From a bacterium (GTDB taxonomy: Bacteria; UBP6; JAFGXH01), in NCBI GenBank assembly GCA_027064085.1, contig JAMOQH010000104.1:1-41165 (forward strand): a stretch of DNA of 41,165 nucleotides. Direction: 5' to 3'. This document shows, piece by piece, positions 25,397 through 35,700 of the stretch (position 1 is its first letter; every line of letters starts with the position of its first letter). The position numbers and the translations under genes are program-made. A model generated the notes under the pieces. That model had not been told where the DNA came from. It did not search any database and saw only the letters and a program-made list of their open reading frames with translations.

Positions 25397-25999
25397 ATGA
25401 CTAATGATTTAAATACAGAGAAAACTGACTTGAATGAAGAAGAGATTATTGAAAAGAAAGTGAATAATAACCCTAATTTAAAGTGGTACATTATTCATAC
25501 TTATTCTCAGTATGAAAAAATAGTTAAGAAAGTTCTTGAAGATAAAATTGAAAAGGAAGGCTTACAAGATTCCTTTGGGGAAATTGCAATTCCAACAGAA
25601 AAAGTTATTGGAGCGGGGAAAGACCCTAAAAGGATTACAGAAAGGAAATTCTTTCCAAGTTATATTTTAATTCAAATGGAATTAAATGATAGGACTTGGT
25701 CTTTAGTTAAGAATGTACCTAAAGTTACACATTTTGTTGGATACCGTAATAAGCCCGAAGCGGTTCCAAATCATGAAGTAGAAAGAATACTTAATAAAGC
25801 AAAAGAGGGAGCTGAAAAAGCAACTAAAAAAGCAGAATTTAGTGTTGGTGACATGGTTAAGGTTATTAATGGACCTTTTATTAACTTCCCTGGTCAAATT
25901 GATGAAATCAAGGGGGCTAAGTACCGTGTTCTAATTAATATATTTGGTAGAGAAACTCCTGTAGAATTAGGGCCTGGAGATATCGAACCAAGTAACTAG
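25397..25999 (+). CDS. nusG: Transcription termination/antitermination protein NusG
   Basis: A 200-residue NusG. An acidic N-terminal extension (1-28) precedes the NGN domain, which starts LKWYIIHTYSQYEKIVKK (described around 28-45) and holds KFFPSYILIQM. The KOW domain follows with FSVGDMVKVINGPFINFPGQI. It binds RNA polymerase, promotes processive elongation and couples to ribosomes or Rho. The second of two adjacent ATGs (25397) is chosen because AGAGGA sits four bases upstream; 25394 is too close. secE, the usual neighbour, is absent here, and a minus-strand unknown gene takes its place. rplK begins 18 bases downstream. Confidence 0.95.
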   Translation: MTNDLNTEKTDLNEEEIIEKKVNNNPNLKWYIIHTYSQYEKIVKKVLEDKIEKEGLQDSFGEIAIPTEKVIGAGKDPKRITERKFFPSYILIQMELNDRTWSLVKNVPKVTHFVGYRNKPEAVPNHEVERILNKAKEGAEKATKKAEFSVGDMVKVINGPFINFPGQIDEIKGAKYRVLINIFGRETPVELGPGDIEPSN

Positions 26000-26017
26000 C
26001 TAATAAAGGAGTAAATT

Positions 26018-26449
26018 ATGGCTAAAAAAATTGTAGGAATGATTAAACTACAAATAGGAGCTCAAAGCGCTACACCTCAACCACCTATTGGACCAGCTTT
26101 AGGACAATATCAGGTTAATATCATGGGTTTTTGTAAGGCATTTAATGCTTCTACACAAAGTTTAGAGAAAGGGTTAACTGTTCCAACAGTTATTACTGTT
26201 TATGCAGACAGATCTTTTACTTTTATTACAAAAACACCACCTGCTGCGGTATTGTTGATTAAGGCAACTGGTATACCTAAAGGTTCTGGCGAACCTAATA
26301 AAAACAAGGTAGGTAAGGTTACTATGGCGCAAGTAAGGGAAATCGCTGAAACTAAGATGCCTGATTTAAATGCAGCATCAGTTGAAACAGCTATGAATTC
26401 TATAATTGGAACTGCTCGTAGTATGGGCCTTGAAATTGAAGGTGAGTAA
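26018..26449 (+). CDS. rplK: 50S ribosomal protein L11
   Basis: A 143-residue L11 with [20 protein letters not shown] near the start, [15 protein letters not shown] and [15 protein letters not shown]. It binds the GTPase-associated region of 23S rRNA and is needed for factor-dependent GTPase activity and (p)ppGpp synthesis. AAGGAG precedes the ATG, 18 bases after nusG. Confidence 0.98.
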   Translation: MAKKIVGMIKLQIGAQSATPQPPIGPALGQYQVNIMGFCKAFNASTQSLEKGLTVPTVITVYADRSFTFITKTPPAAVLLIKATGIPKGSGEPNKNKVGKVTMAQVREIAETKMPDLNAASVETAMNSIIGTARSMGLEIEGE

Positions 26450-26459
26450 GGAGATTTAA

Positions 26460-27149
26460 ATGGGAAGAGGTAAGAATATAAAGAAAGCTTATGATAGTTT
26501 TGATATAGATAAAAACTATACATTGAAAGAAGCTATTTCTTTAATAAAAGAATTGAAATATTCAAAATTTGATGAAACTTTTGAATTAGCAATAAATTTA
26601 GGCGTTGATCCAAGACATGCGGACCAAAATATTAGAGGTGCTGTTTCTATGCCTAATGGTTTAGGTAAAACCGTTAAAGTTTTAGCGTTTTGCCAAGGTG
26701 AAAATGAATCTGTAGCGAAAGAAGCTGGCGCTGATTATGTCGGTGGTGAAGATTTAATGAAAAAAATTCAAGGTGGTTGGATAGACTTTGAAAGAGTTGT
26801 TGCTACTCCTGATATGATGAGAGTTGTTGGTCGTTTAGGTAAGGTATTAGGACCTCGTGGAATGATGCCTACACCTAAAACCGGAACTGTTACAAAAAAT
26901 ATTGGTGAAGCAATTAAAGAATTGAAAGCAGGTAAAGTTCAGTTTAAAGTAGACAAAAAAGGTGTTTTACATGCACCTGTTGGAAAGGTTTCTTTTACTG
27001 TTGAAAAACTTGAGGAAAATATTATGACTCTTGTTGATCTAATTAAGAAGATGAAGCCAACTTCTGCAAAAGGTACTTATATTAAGAAGTTTACCGTTAG
27101 TTCAACTATGGGACCTGGTATCAAAGTTGATACTATGGAGTTTAAATAG
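26460..27149 (+). CDS. rplA: 50S ribosomal protein L1
   Basis: A 229-residue L1 with the markers [40 protein letters not shown], and [21 protein letters not shown]. It forms the L1 stalk for E-site tRNA release and often represses its own operon. AAGGAG precedes the ATG, ten bases after the rplK stop. The L10 leader follows. Confidence 0.98.
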   Translation: MGRGKNIKKAYDSFDIDKNYTLKEAISLIKELKYSKFDETFELAINLGVDPRHADQNIRGAVSMPNGLGKTVKVLAFCQGENESVAKEAGADYVGGEDLMKKIQGGWIDFERVVATPDMMRVVGRLGKVLGPRGMMPTPKTGTVTKNIGEAIKELKAGKVQFKVDKKGVLHAPVGKVSFTVEKLEENIMTLVDLIKKMKPTSAKGTYIKKFTVSSTMGPGIKVDTMEFK

Positions 27150-27163
27150 TTGTTTTGTTAACT

Positions 27164-27225
27164 TGTCAAAGATGATGGGGGGAGACTTAAAAAACCCATC
27201 TAGATAGTTTTCTGTCCCTTTGACA
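27164..27225 (+). promoter_or_regulatory. Ribosomal protein L10 leader
   Basis: Between rplA and rplJ, TGTCAAAG (27164-27171) pairs with CTTTGACA (27218-27225), and inside it GATGGG (27174-27179) pairs with CCCATC (27195-27200), enclosing GGGAGACTTAA. This nested layout with a GGAGAC-type loop matches the L10 leader, in which the L10(L12) complex binds to repress translation of rplJ-rplL. The outer stem ends ten bases before the AAGGAG of rplJ. Confidence 0.75.
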
Positions 27226-27246
27226 GCATCCATAAAGGAGCTTATT

Positions 27247-27744
27247 GTGAAGAGTAGAGCTGAAAAGAAGAAAGTGATTGAGCAGTTAAGTCAGTCCTTT
27301 TCAGAGTTGACATCTCTTGTTATGGTAGATTACCAAGGCTTAAAGTCTGGTGAAATGGATGAGTTGCGTAAGTCGCTTAGAGATAACAATGTGGATTTTT
27401 ATGTTGTTAAGAATAGCTTAATGAAAATTGCTGCTAAAGATACAGGAATAGAAGCAATGGGAGCTAACTTTAAGGGACCTATGAGCATCGCTATATCAAA
27501 AGATAGTCCGATTGACCCCGCTAAATGGTTATTTGAATTTAGCAAAGAGCACAAAGCTTTAGAGATTTTAGGTGGATACTTAGATGGAAAGGTTTTGTCT
27601 ATAGAAGAAGTAAAAGCATTGGCATTACTTCCTGATTTAGATGGAATGAGATCTAAGTTGTTAAGTGTTTTAAATGGAGTTGCATCGAAATTTGTTCGCT
27701 TGGTTAATGCATATAAAGAAAGCCAAGAAAATGTAGCTGAGTAG
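27247..27744 (+). CDS. rplJ: 50S ribosomal protein L10
   Basis: A 165-residue L10 beginning KSRAEKKKVIEQLSQSF, with SLVMVDYQGLKSGEMDELR and VVKNSLMKIAAKD. It anchors L7/L12 dimers on the ribosomal stalk. The start is GTG 27247, with AAGGAG six bases upstream; an in-frame TTG at 27220 would add nine residues lying in the leader structure. Translation is probably autoregulated through the L10 leader. Confidence 0.97.
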   Translation: MKSRAEKKKVIEQLSQSFSELTSLVMVDYQGLKSGEMDELRKSLRDNNVDFYVVKNSLMKIAAKDTGIEAMGANFKGPMSIAISKDSPIDPAKWLFEFSKEHKALEILGGYLDGKVLSIEEVKALALLPDLDGMRSKLLSVLNGVASKFVRLVNAYKESQENVAE

Positions 27745-27778
27745 TATTTGTTTAAATTGTTGTTAAAGGAGAAATAAA

Positions 27779-28147
27779 ATGGCAGTAACTAGAGAAGAAG
27801 TTGTAGGATTTTTAAGTGGTTTAACTATTCTTGAGATGGCTGATCTTGTAGCAGAGCTTGAAGAAAAATGGGGAGTTAGTGCAGCAGCAGCTGTTGTAGC
27901 TGGACCAGCAGCAGGAGGTGAATCCTCTGAAGAAAAAACTGAATTTGATGTTATACTTACTGAAGTTGGTGGACAAAAAATTAAAGTTATTAAGGTTATC
28001 AAGGAAATAACAGGTTTAGGTCTTAAAGATGCAAAAGATTTCGTAGAAAATCTTCCTAAGACAGTTAAAGAAGGTTTACCTAAGGAGCAAGCAGAGGAGC
28101 TTGTTACTAAATTATCTACTGCTGGTGCAGGTGCTGAACTTAAATAG
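27779..28147 (+). CDS. rplL: 50S ribosomal protein L7/L12
   Basis: A 122-residue stalk protein. It has an N-terminal dimerisation helix pair (1-35), an Ala-rich hinge (about 36-52) and a C-terminal factor-binding domain with [18 protein letters not shown] and [24 protein letters not shown] precedes the ATG. A hairpin and an attenuator separate it from rpoB. Confidence 0.98.
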   Translation: MAVTREEVVGFLSGLTILEMADLVAELEEKWGVSAAAAVVAGPAAGGESSEEKTEFDVILTEVGGQKIKVIKVIKEITGLGLKDAKDFVENLPKTVKEGLPKEQAEELVTKLSTAGAGAELK

Positions 28148-28162
28148 TTTGTAGTTTTAGAA

Positions 28163-28191
28163 GGGTTAAATTATTGAAAAGCTTTTAATCC
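28163..28191 (+). other. Hairpin in the rplL-rpoB spacer
   Basis: GGGTTAAA (28163-28170) pairs with TTTAATCC (28184-28191), with one G-T pair and a 13-base loop. There is no T-run. By analogy with E. coli it could be an RNase III processing site, but this is only an inference from position. Confidence 0.4.
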
Positions 28192-28199
28192 AATTTATT

Positions 28200-28245
28200 A
28201 AGAGGTCTGATTTGTTGAAATCAATAGGTTAGGCCTCTTTTTTAT
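28200..28245 (+). terminator. rplL-rpoB attenuator
   Basis: AAGAGGTC (28200-28207) pairs with GGCCTCTT (28232-28239, one G-T pair), with an inner TGATTT/AAATCA helix, followed by a run of T. It is an intrinsic terminator inside the operon. It would lower rpoBC relative to ribosomal protein mRNA, as known for this locus in E. coli. Confidence 0.75.
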
Positions 28246-28271
28246 TTTCAAGTTTTATCTAATGAGGGCAC

Positions 28272-31200
28272 ATGGCAGAACTAATTCAGAATAATTTTAG
28301 GCTAAGGAAGAACTTTGGAAAAATAGAAAACTTGGTACCAATTCCAAATTTACTTGAAACTCAACGAAATTCTTTTAGGAAGTTTTTAGATGCTGATTCA
28401 AAGGAATTTGATAAATCAGGTTTACATCAGCTTTTTAAATCTATATTTCCTGTTACAAATAATGATGGAACAGTTATTATTGATTATTTAGGATTTTCTT
28501 TGGACGAACCTAAATATGATGTTAATGAATGTAGATATAGAGGGGCAACATACTCAATACCACTAAAAGTGGAGTTTGAGTTAACGATTAATGATAAAAT
28601 TTCTGATTCAGATAAATTACAACCCAAAGATATAAAGCATCAAGAAGTTTATTTTGGTGAAATACCAATAATGACAAGGGAAAGTACTTTTGTTATTAAT
28701 GGTACAGAAAGAATTATTGTAACTCAGTTGCATAGGTCTCCAGGTCTATCTTTTATTAAGGATTCTGCATCTGTAACAAGGAAATCTAGTTATTCGGCTA
28801 AAATTATTCCTGCTGTTGGTTCTTGGCTTGTATTCGAATTTGATTCAAAGGATATTTGTTATGTTCAGATTGATACTAAAAGAAAATTGCCTGTAACAAC
28901 ATTTTTAAAAGCTTTAAAATATACCAATGAAGATATAGTTAAATATTTTTATGATAAAGAAGAAATTGTACTGAAAAAAGATAGAAAAGGTATTAAATTA
29001 TATAAAAAAATTAATTTTGATCATCTTTTAAATAAAAAAATTCCTCATGACTTTAAAGACAAAGAAGGGAATGTTATTGTAAAAGCATCTAAAAAATTGA
29101 ATGAAAGAAATCTGAATAAAATTAAAGATGCTGGGATAAAAGAGATTCTTGTAGAAGAACAGTCTATTAGTTATTTTGCTTATCATGATATTATTGATAA
29201 AAATGGTGTTTTAGTAAAACACACTATTGAAGAAATAGTTGAAGAAGATATTCAAGAATTGTATGATAGAGGAATTAAAAAATTTCCAATTATATATTTC
29301 AACCAAGTTCACGCAGGAACATACATTAAAGATACAATGCATGCTGATAAAATTGATGATTTTGCATTAAGGGAAATAGCTTATTGTGTTCAGAATAAAA
29401 TCAAAGATGAAGAACATGAAGCATTATGTAGTCAGTTGAAATTTGATTCAGATACTGAATTGGAAGAATTTATTTCAATTGCAACGAGTTATACTAATAC
29501 TATTGTTATAAATCAAGAACTTAAGACTAAATTCTATAAATTAATGTATAAACACATTGGCAAGGAAGCTCTTGAAGATGAAATGAGAAAACAATCTTTA
29601 AAAGAGATTTTTAGGAGAATGAGGCCTAATGAACCAGCTACATATAAAGATGCTGAACAATTTTTAGAAGATATTTTATTTAAGCCTGGAAGATATGATT
29701 TGTCTGATGTTGGTCGAATGAAGTTTAATGCTAAACTAAGTTCAAATGAATTAAGAAATAATTTAAGAAATAATTCACCTGTTCCTGCTTGGGAGCCTCC
29801 ATCAATGGAAGTTAGGACTCTCAGAAGAGAGGATATAATTGAGACTATTAAATATTTAATAGACATAAAAAATAATGGTTATCATAATGCTAAAATTGAT
29901 GACATTGATCATTTATCTAATCGTAGAGTTAGAGCTGTTGGAGAATTGATTTCTAATGAAATAAAGAAAGGTTTACTGAAAATCAAAAAAGGTATTGATG
30001 AAAAGATGATTAGTGCTAGTGATATTGACTTAATGAGTCCTCATGAGTTAATAAATCCAAAACCATTACATGCAACATTAAATGAATTTTTTGGGTCTTC
30101 ACAGTTGTCTCAGTTTATGGATCAAACGAATCCACTTTCTGAGATAACTCATAAAAGAAGGCTTTCTGCTCTTGGGCCATCTGGTTTAAAAAGAGAAAGA
30201 GCGGGATATGAAGTTAGAGATGTTCACGCCACTCACTATGGTAGGATTTGTCCTATTGAAACACCTGAAGGGCAAAATATTGGTTTGATTTCATCTCTAG
30301 CTATGTTTACTAAAATAGATGATTATGGTTTTCTAGAGTCTCCTTATAGAAAGATAGATAACGGAAAATTAATGTCAGAGTATAAATATCTTTCTACAAT
30401 AGAAGAGGAAGATAAAATTATTGCTCAGGCAGAAGTTAAATTTAATAGTGAAACGTCTGAAATTACAGATGAACATGTTTATGCAAGAAAAAATGGTGAT
30501 TTTTTATATGTAAAACCTAAAGAAGTTGATTGGATGGATATTTCCACCTATCAAATGGTTTCTGTTGCGGCTGCAATGATTCCATTTTTACAAAATGATG
30601 ATGCTAATAGAGCTTTAATGGGGTCTAATATGCAGCGTCAGGCAGTACCGCTTCTTGAAACAGATGCTCCTTTTATTGGTACCGGTATTGAAGAAACTGT
30701 TGCAAAGGATAGTGGTGTTGCTGTTTTAGCTGAAAGACAGGGTATTGTTGAGTATGTTGATTCAACCCGTATTGTTGTAAAAGTTCATAGTGATGATAGT
30801 GCAGAGAATGCAGAAGCGGATATTTATAATCTTCAAAAATATCGTCGTTCTAATCAAAATACTTGTATTAATCAAATTCCGGTAGTTAGAAAGGGTGATT
30901 TTGTAAATGTCAATGATGTCTTAGCTGATGGTCCTGCAACTGATATGGGTGAGATTGCATTAGGTAAAAACCTACTTGTTGCATTTATGCCTTGGCATGG
31001 ATATAATTATGAAGATGCTATTTTAATTTCGGAAAGAGTTGTAAAAGAAGATGTTTTTACTTCTATTCATATTGAAGAAGAAGAGGTTTTAGCGAGAGAT
31101 GTAAAACTTGGACCTGAAAATATTACTAGGGATGTTCCTGGAGCAAAAGAAGAAAATTTGTCGAAATTAGATGAAAGTGGTATAGTTAAAATAGGTGCTA

Positions 31201-32714
31201 TTGTTAAACAAGATGATATTTTAGTTGGAAAGATTACTCCTAGAGCAGAAAAACAATTAACTCCAGAAGAAAGACTTTTAAGGGCTATCTTTGGAAGTAA
31301 AGCTGATGATGTTCAAGATACTTCATTAAGAGTTTCTCATGGTATTTCAGGTATTGTGATCGATGTAAAGGTTTTTACTAGAAAAGGTATTGAAAAAAAT
31401 AGCCGTTCTATTGAAATTGAAAAGTATGAAGAAAAAAAATTAAGAAAAGATGCTAGAGATAGAAGGAATATTATTCAATCTAGTACTTTTGACTATATTA
31501 ATTCTATGCTTGTAGGTAAGCAAGTTATTGAAACTGTTTTTAAGGCTCAAGGACAAAGAATTGTTTCTAAAGGTGATGTATTAGATATAGAACTTTTATC
31601 TGAATTTACAAGCATTGAATTATATTATGATTTAAAAACAGAAGATAGGGATTTAAATAAAAAAATTAAGACAATTTTAGATAATTTAAAAATTAAGTTA
31701 GACAAAGTTGAAGATATTTATAAAAAGAAACTTGATATAATTACAAAAGGAGATGAATTAACTCCTGGAGTAAGGAAAATGGTTAAAGTTATTTTAGCGA
31801 TTAAGAGAAAACTACAAGTTGGTGATAAAATGTCAGGTCGTCATGGTAACAAAGGAGTGGTTTCCACTATTCTTGCAGAAGAAGATTTACCTTATTTACC
31901 AGATGGAACACCTGTTGATATGGTATTGAATCCTCTTGGGGTGCCTTCAAGAATGAACATTGGGCAGATTCTTGAGGTTCATTTAGGTTGGGCAGCAAAA
32001 GGATTAGGTGAAAAATTATATAAAATGTATAATGAAGGTAAATCCATTACTGAGCTTAAAAGCTTTTTATATAAAATTTATGATAAACCTAATGAAAAAG
32101 TATATATTGACAGTTTAGATGAAACTAATATTGAATTATTTGTAAATAAACATAAGGGTGGCCTTTATTTTGCCAATCCTGTTTTTGATGGTGTTGATGA
32201 GTCTGGTATTAGAGAGAAATTGGCTTTAGCTGATTTACCAACAGATGGGCAAACATTTCTATTTGATGGACAAACAGGTGATGTCTTTGACCAAAGAGTC
32301 ACTGTGGGGGTTATGTATATTCTTAAGCTTCACCATTTAGTTGATGAAAAAATTCATGCAAGATCAACAGGACCTTATTCATTAGTTACCCAGCAACCTC
32401 TTGGTGGTAAAGCTCAGTTTGGTGGACAAAGGCTTGGGGAAATGGAAGTTTGGGCTTTGGAAGCTTATGGCGCGGCTCATATACTTAGAGAGTTTTTAAC
32501 AGTTAAATCAGATGATATAATTGGTAGAGATAGAATGTATGAAGCAATTGTTAAGGGAGAAAATATTTTAAAGGCAGAAACTCCAGAGGCATTTAATGTG
32601 CTTCTAAAAGAACTTGAAGCTCTTTGTTTAAAAATTGAAAGATTAGACAAGGATAGTATTGCTATGTATGAAGATAGCCGTCGTCAAAAATTAGCTGAAA
32701 TAATTATGGATTAG
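28272..32714 (+). CDS. rpoB: RNA polymerase beta subunit
   Basis: A 1480-residue beta subunit, longer than the 1342-residue E. coli protein, with the same proteobacterial-type insert after about residue 225. The rifampicin region has FGSSQLSQFMDQTNPLSEITH and RRLSALGPSGL, so the usual resistance positions are wild type. The following motif reads ETPEGQNIGLI: Q668 replaces a Pro that is nearly universal. Further markers are YRRSNQNTCINQ, GDKMSGRHGNKG and the C-terminal KAQFGGQRLGEMEVWALEAYGA. The ATG at 28272 follows GAGGG. rpoC starts eight bases after its stop. Confidence 0.98.
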   Translation: MAELIQNNFRLRKNFGKIENLVPIPNLLETQRNSFRKFLDADSKEFDKSGLHQLFKSIFPVTNNDGTVIIDYLGFSLDEPKYDVNECRYRGATYSIPLKVEFELTINDKISDSDKLQPKDIKHQEVYFGEIPIMTRESTFVINGTERIIVTQLHRSPGLSFIKDSASVTRKSSYSAKIIPAVGSWLVFEFDSKDICYVQIDTKRKLPVTTFLKALKYTNEDIVKYFYDKEEIVLKKDRKGIKLYKKINFDHLLNKKIPHDFKDKEGNVIVKASKKLNERNLNKIKDAGIKEILVEEQSISYFAYHDIIDKNGVLVKHTIEEIVEEDIQELYDRGIKKFPIIYFNQVHAGTYIKDTMHADKIDDFALREIAYCVQNKIKDEEHEALCSQLKFDSDTELEEFISIATSYTNTIVINQELKTKFYKLMYKHIGKEALEDEMRKQSLKEIFRRMRPNEPATYKDAEQFLEDILFKPGRYDLSDVGRMKFNAKLSSNELRNNLRNNSPVPAWEPPSMEVRTLRREDIIETIKYLIDIKNNGYHNAKIDDIDHLSNRRVRAVGELISNEIKKGLLKIKKGIDEKMISASDIDLMSPHELINPKPLHATLNEFFGSSQLSQFMDQTNPLSEITHKRRLSALGPSGLKRERAGYEVRDVHATHYGRICPIETPEGQNIGLISSLAMFTKIDDYGFLESPYRKIDNGKLMSEYKYLSTIEEEDKIIAQAEVKFNSETSEITDEHVYARKNGDFLYVKPKEVDWMDISTYQMVSVAAAMIPFLQNDDANRALMGSNMQRQAVPLLETDAPFIGTGIEETVAKDSGVAVLAERQGIVEYVDSTRIVVKVHSDDSAENAEADIYNLQKYRRSNQNTCINQIPVVRKGDFVNVNDVLADGPATDMGEIALGKNLLVAFMPWHGYNYEDAILISERVVKEDVFTSIHIEEEEVLARDVKLGPENITRDVPGAKEENLSKLDESGIVKIGAIVKQDDILVGKITPRAEKQLTPEERLLRAIFGSKADDVQDTSLRVSHGISGIVIDVKVFTRKGIEKNSRSIEIEKYEEKKLRKDARDRRNIIQSSTFDYINSMLVGKQVIETVFKAQGQRIVSKGDVLDIELLSEFTSIELYYDLKTEDRDLNKKIKTILDNLKIKLDKVEDIYKKKLDIITKGDELTPGVRKMVKVILAIKRKLQVGDKMSGRHGNKGVVSTILAEEDLPYLPDGTPVDMVLNPLGVPSRMNIGQILEVHLGWAAKGLGEKLYKMYNEGKSITELKSFLYKIYDKPNEKVYIDSLDETNIELFVNKHKGGLYFANPVFDGVDESGIREKLALADLPTDGQTFLFDGQTGDVFDQRVTVGVMYILKLHHLVDEKIHARSTGPYSLVTQQPLGGKAQFGGQRLGEMEVWALEAYGAAHILREFLTVKSDDIIGRDRMYEAIVKGENILKAETPEAFNVLLKELEALCLKIERLDKDSIAMYEDSRRQKLAEIIMD

Positions 32715-32722
32715 GAGGATAA

Positions 32723-35700
32723 GTGAACGATTTTCTTGGTGGAAATAGTAATATAAAAAAAGAAATGAAGAATAAAAATTTTTCAGCTTTGAGAATAAGT
32801 ATCGCATCTCCTGATGAGATTAGAAATAAATCAAATGGTGAAATTAAGAAACCAGAAACAATAAATTATAGAACACATAAGCCTGAACCAGATGGCCTTT
32901 TTTGTGCTAAAATTTTTGGTCCAGTTAAAGACTATACTTGTTTATGTGGTAAATATAAGAAAAGAAAATACGAAGGTCTTACATGTGAAAAATGTGGAGT
33001 TAAAATAACATCATCTTCTGTAAGAAGAAGTTGGATGGGGCACATAGAGTTGGCAAGTCCAGTTGTTCATGCTTGGTTTTTAAAAACACCTAGTAAAATT
33101 GGTTATGTGTTAAATTATTCAAATACTCAAGTAAATGAAATACTCTTTAATGATAGTTATGCTGTTGTAGATTCAGGAAATACCAATTATAAGTTTGGAG
33201 ATATTATTTCTGAAACTGAGTACTATGAAGTAAAAGATAACCAACCTGAAAACTTTGAAGCTAAACGAGGAGCTGAAGCATTTAAGGATTTATTAACAAA
33301 AATAGATTTAAAGACTTTATCTGATGAATTAAGAATTAGGCTTAAAAAGGAAAGATCTGAAACACAAAAGAAGAAGATTAATCAAAGATTAAAAATTGTT
33401 GAAAGTTTATATCTTTCAGGAAATAAACCAGAATGGATGATCTTAGATGTTATCCCGGTTTTACCTCCAGACTTAAGGCCATTAGTGCCACTAGAAGGAG
33501 GAAGATTTGCTACAAGTGATTTAAATGATTTATATAGAAGAATCATTACTAGAAATAATAGACTTAAAAAATTGATTGATATTGGTGCTCCAACTATTAT
33601 TGTAAGAAATGAAAAAAGAATGCTTCAAGAGGCTGTAGATTCATTATTTGATAATTCTTCAATGTCTAAACCTGCAAAATCTAATAATGGAAGAGCGTTA
33701 AAGTCATTAACTGATTCATTAAAAGGCAAGCAAGGTCGATTTAGGCAACATTTACTAGGAAAAAGGGTTGATTATTCTGGTCGTTCAGTTATTACTGTTG
33801 GTCCTGAAATGAAATTACATCAATGCGGTCTTCCTAAAAAAATGGCACTTGAGTTATTTAAACCTTTTATTTTCAACAAATTGATTGAAAGAGGTATTGT
33901 TACTAATGTTAAATCAGCTAAGAAAAAGGTTGATGAGCAAGAGGAAATAGTATTTGAAATTTTAGAAGATATTGTTAAAGAGCATCCTGTTTTACTAAAT
34001 AGAGCTCCTACTCTTCATAGATTGGGTATTCAAGCATTTGAACCAATTTTAGTTGAAGGTAAATCAATAAAACTTCATCCCCTTGTATGTGTTGCCTTTA
34101 ATGCTGACTTTGATGGTGACCAGATGGCTGTCCATTTACCTCTGTCAATTGAAGCTCAGATTGAAGCTCGTGTATTAATGATGTCAACAAATAATGTTCT
34201 TTCTCCTGCTAGTGGAAAGCCTATTATTGGCCCTACTCAGGATATGGTTTTAGGTTTATACTATATTACAAGAGAAAGATATTTCCAAAAAGGTGAAGGA
34301 TTGATATTTTCTTCTCCAGAAGAAGCATTAATTGCATTAGAATATAAGAAAGTTGCTTTACATGCAAAAGTAAAAGTAAGAATTAATGGTAAACTTGAGG
34401 ATACAACTCCAGGTAGAATGTTATTTTGGAGTGTTACTCCTAAACATGGAGAAACTGATACAGGTAAAGGTTTAGACTTTAGAGATATTAATAAAGTTAT
34501 TGGTAAAAAAGAAGCTAATGAATTATTACATAAATCTTTTCTTCAAGCTGGCCCTAAAGCTACTGTTATTTTTGCTGATATGATGAAAAATCTTGGATAT
34601 CAAAAAGCTACTGAATCTGGAATTTCTATTAGTATTAAAGATATGATTATTCCGCCTTCAAAAGCTCAAATACTAAAAGATGCCCAAGATAAAGTTGATC
34701 AATTTCAAGTTGAAGTTGGTAGAGGAACTATTAGTCCTGATGAATATACAAATAAGGCTAAAGAAACATGGAGAGAAACAACTGATAAAGTTGCTAGTGA
34801 GATAACAAAATATATTGAGAAATATTATGCAGTAAATCCTAAGGATAAAAATGATGTAAGAGAGGAATTGAGTTTTAATCCAATCTTCATTATGAAAGAT
34901 TCTGGTGCTAGAGGTTCTAATAACCAGATTAAACAGCTTTCAGGAATGAGAGGTTTAATGGCTAAACCTAATGGAGATATTATTGCTACTCCTATTAAAG
35001 CTAACTTTAGAGAGGGGCTATCTGCTCTTGAGTATTTTATTTCAACTCATGGTGCAAGAAAAGGTCTTTCAGATACAGCTCTTAAAACTGCGTCGTCTGG
35101 TTATTTAACAAGAAAACTTGTTGATGTTGCTCATGATGCGATTATTACTTCTTATGATTGTGGAACTATTATTGGAATTGAAGTTGATATTGATGATAAT
35201 AGAGAATTAAAAGAACAAGAAAAGAAAAATATTTTTGTTGATAGAATATTAGGAAGAACCGCTCTTGAAGATATTAAAACTATTGATGGCAAAATAATTG
35301 TAAGAAAAAATGAAGAAATAAATGAAACTCTTGTTAATGAAATTCTTGAAAATGGTGTAGAAATTGTAAAAATAAGATCAGGATTAACTTGCAGGTCAAG
35401 AAAAGGTGTTTGCCGTAAATGTTATGGTAGAGATTTATCAAGAAGAGAGCTTGTTAATATTGGTGAAGCTGTTGGTGTTATCGCTGCACAGTCAATTGGT
35501 GAACCTGGAACTCAGTTGGTTATGAGGGTTTTCCACCAGGGAGGTATTGCTACAGGTAGTAGTTTAGATAATATTCATAAAGCCAAAACTGATGGTAAAA
35601 TTTTATTTGACCGTATTTCAACAATTGTTAAAACTGATAAGTTGGGTAATGAAAAAAGAATTGTTGTAACAAGAAATGGTAAAATATCTCTTATTGATAA

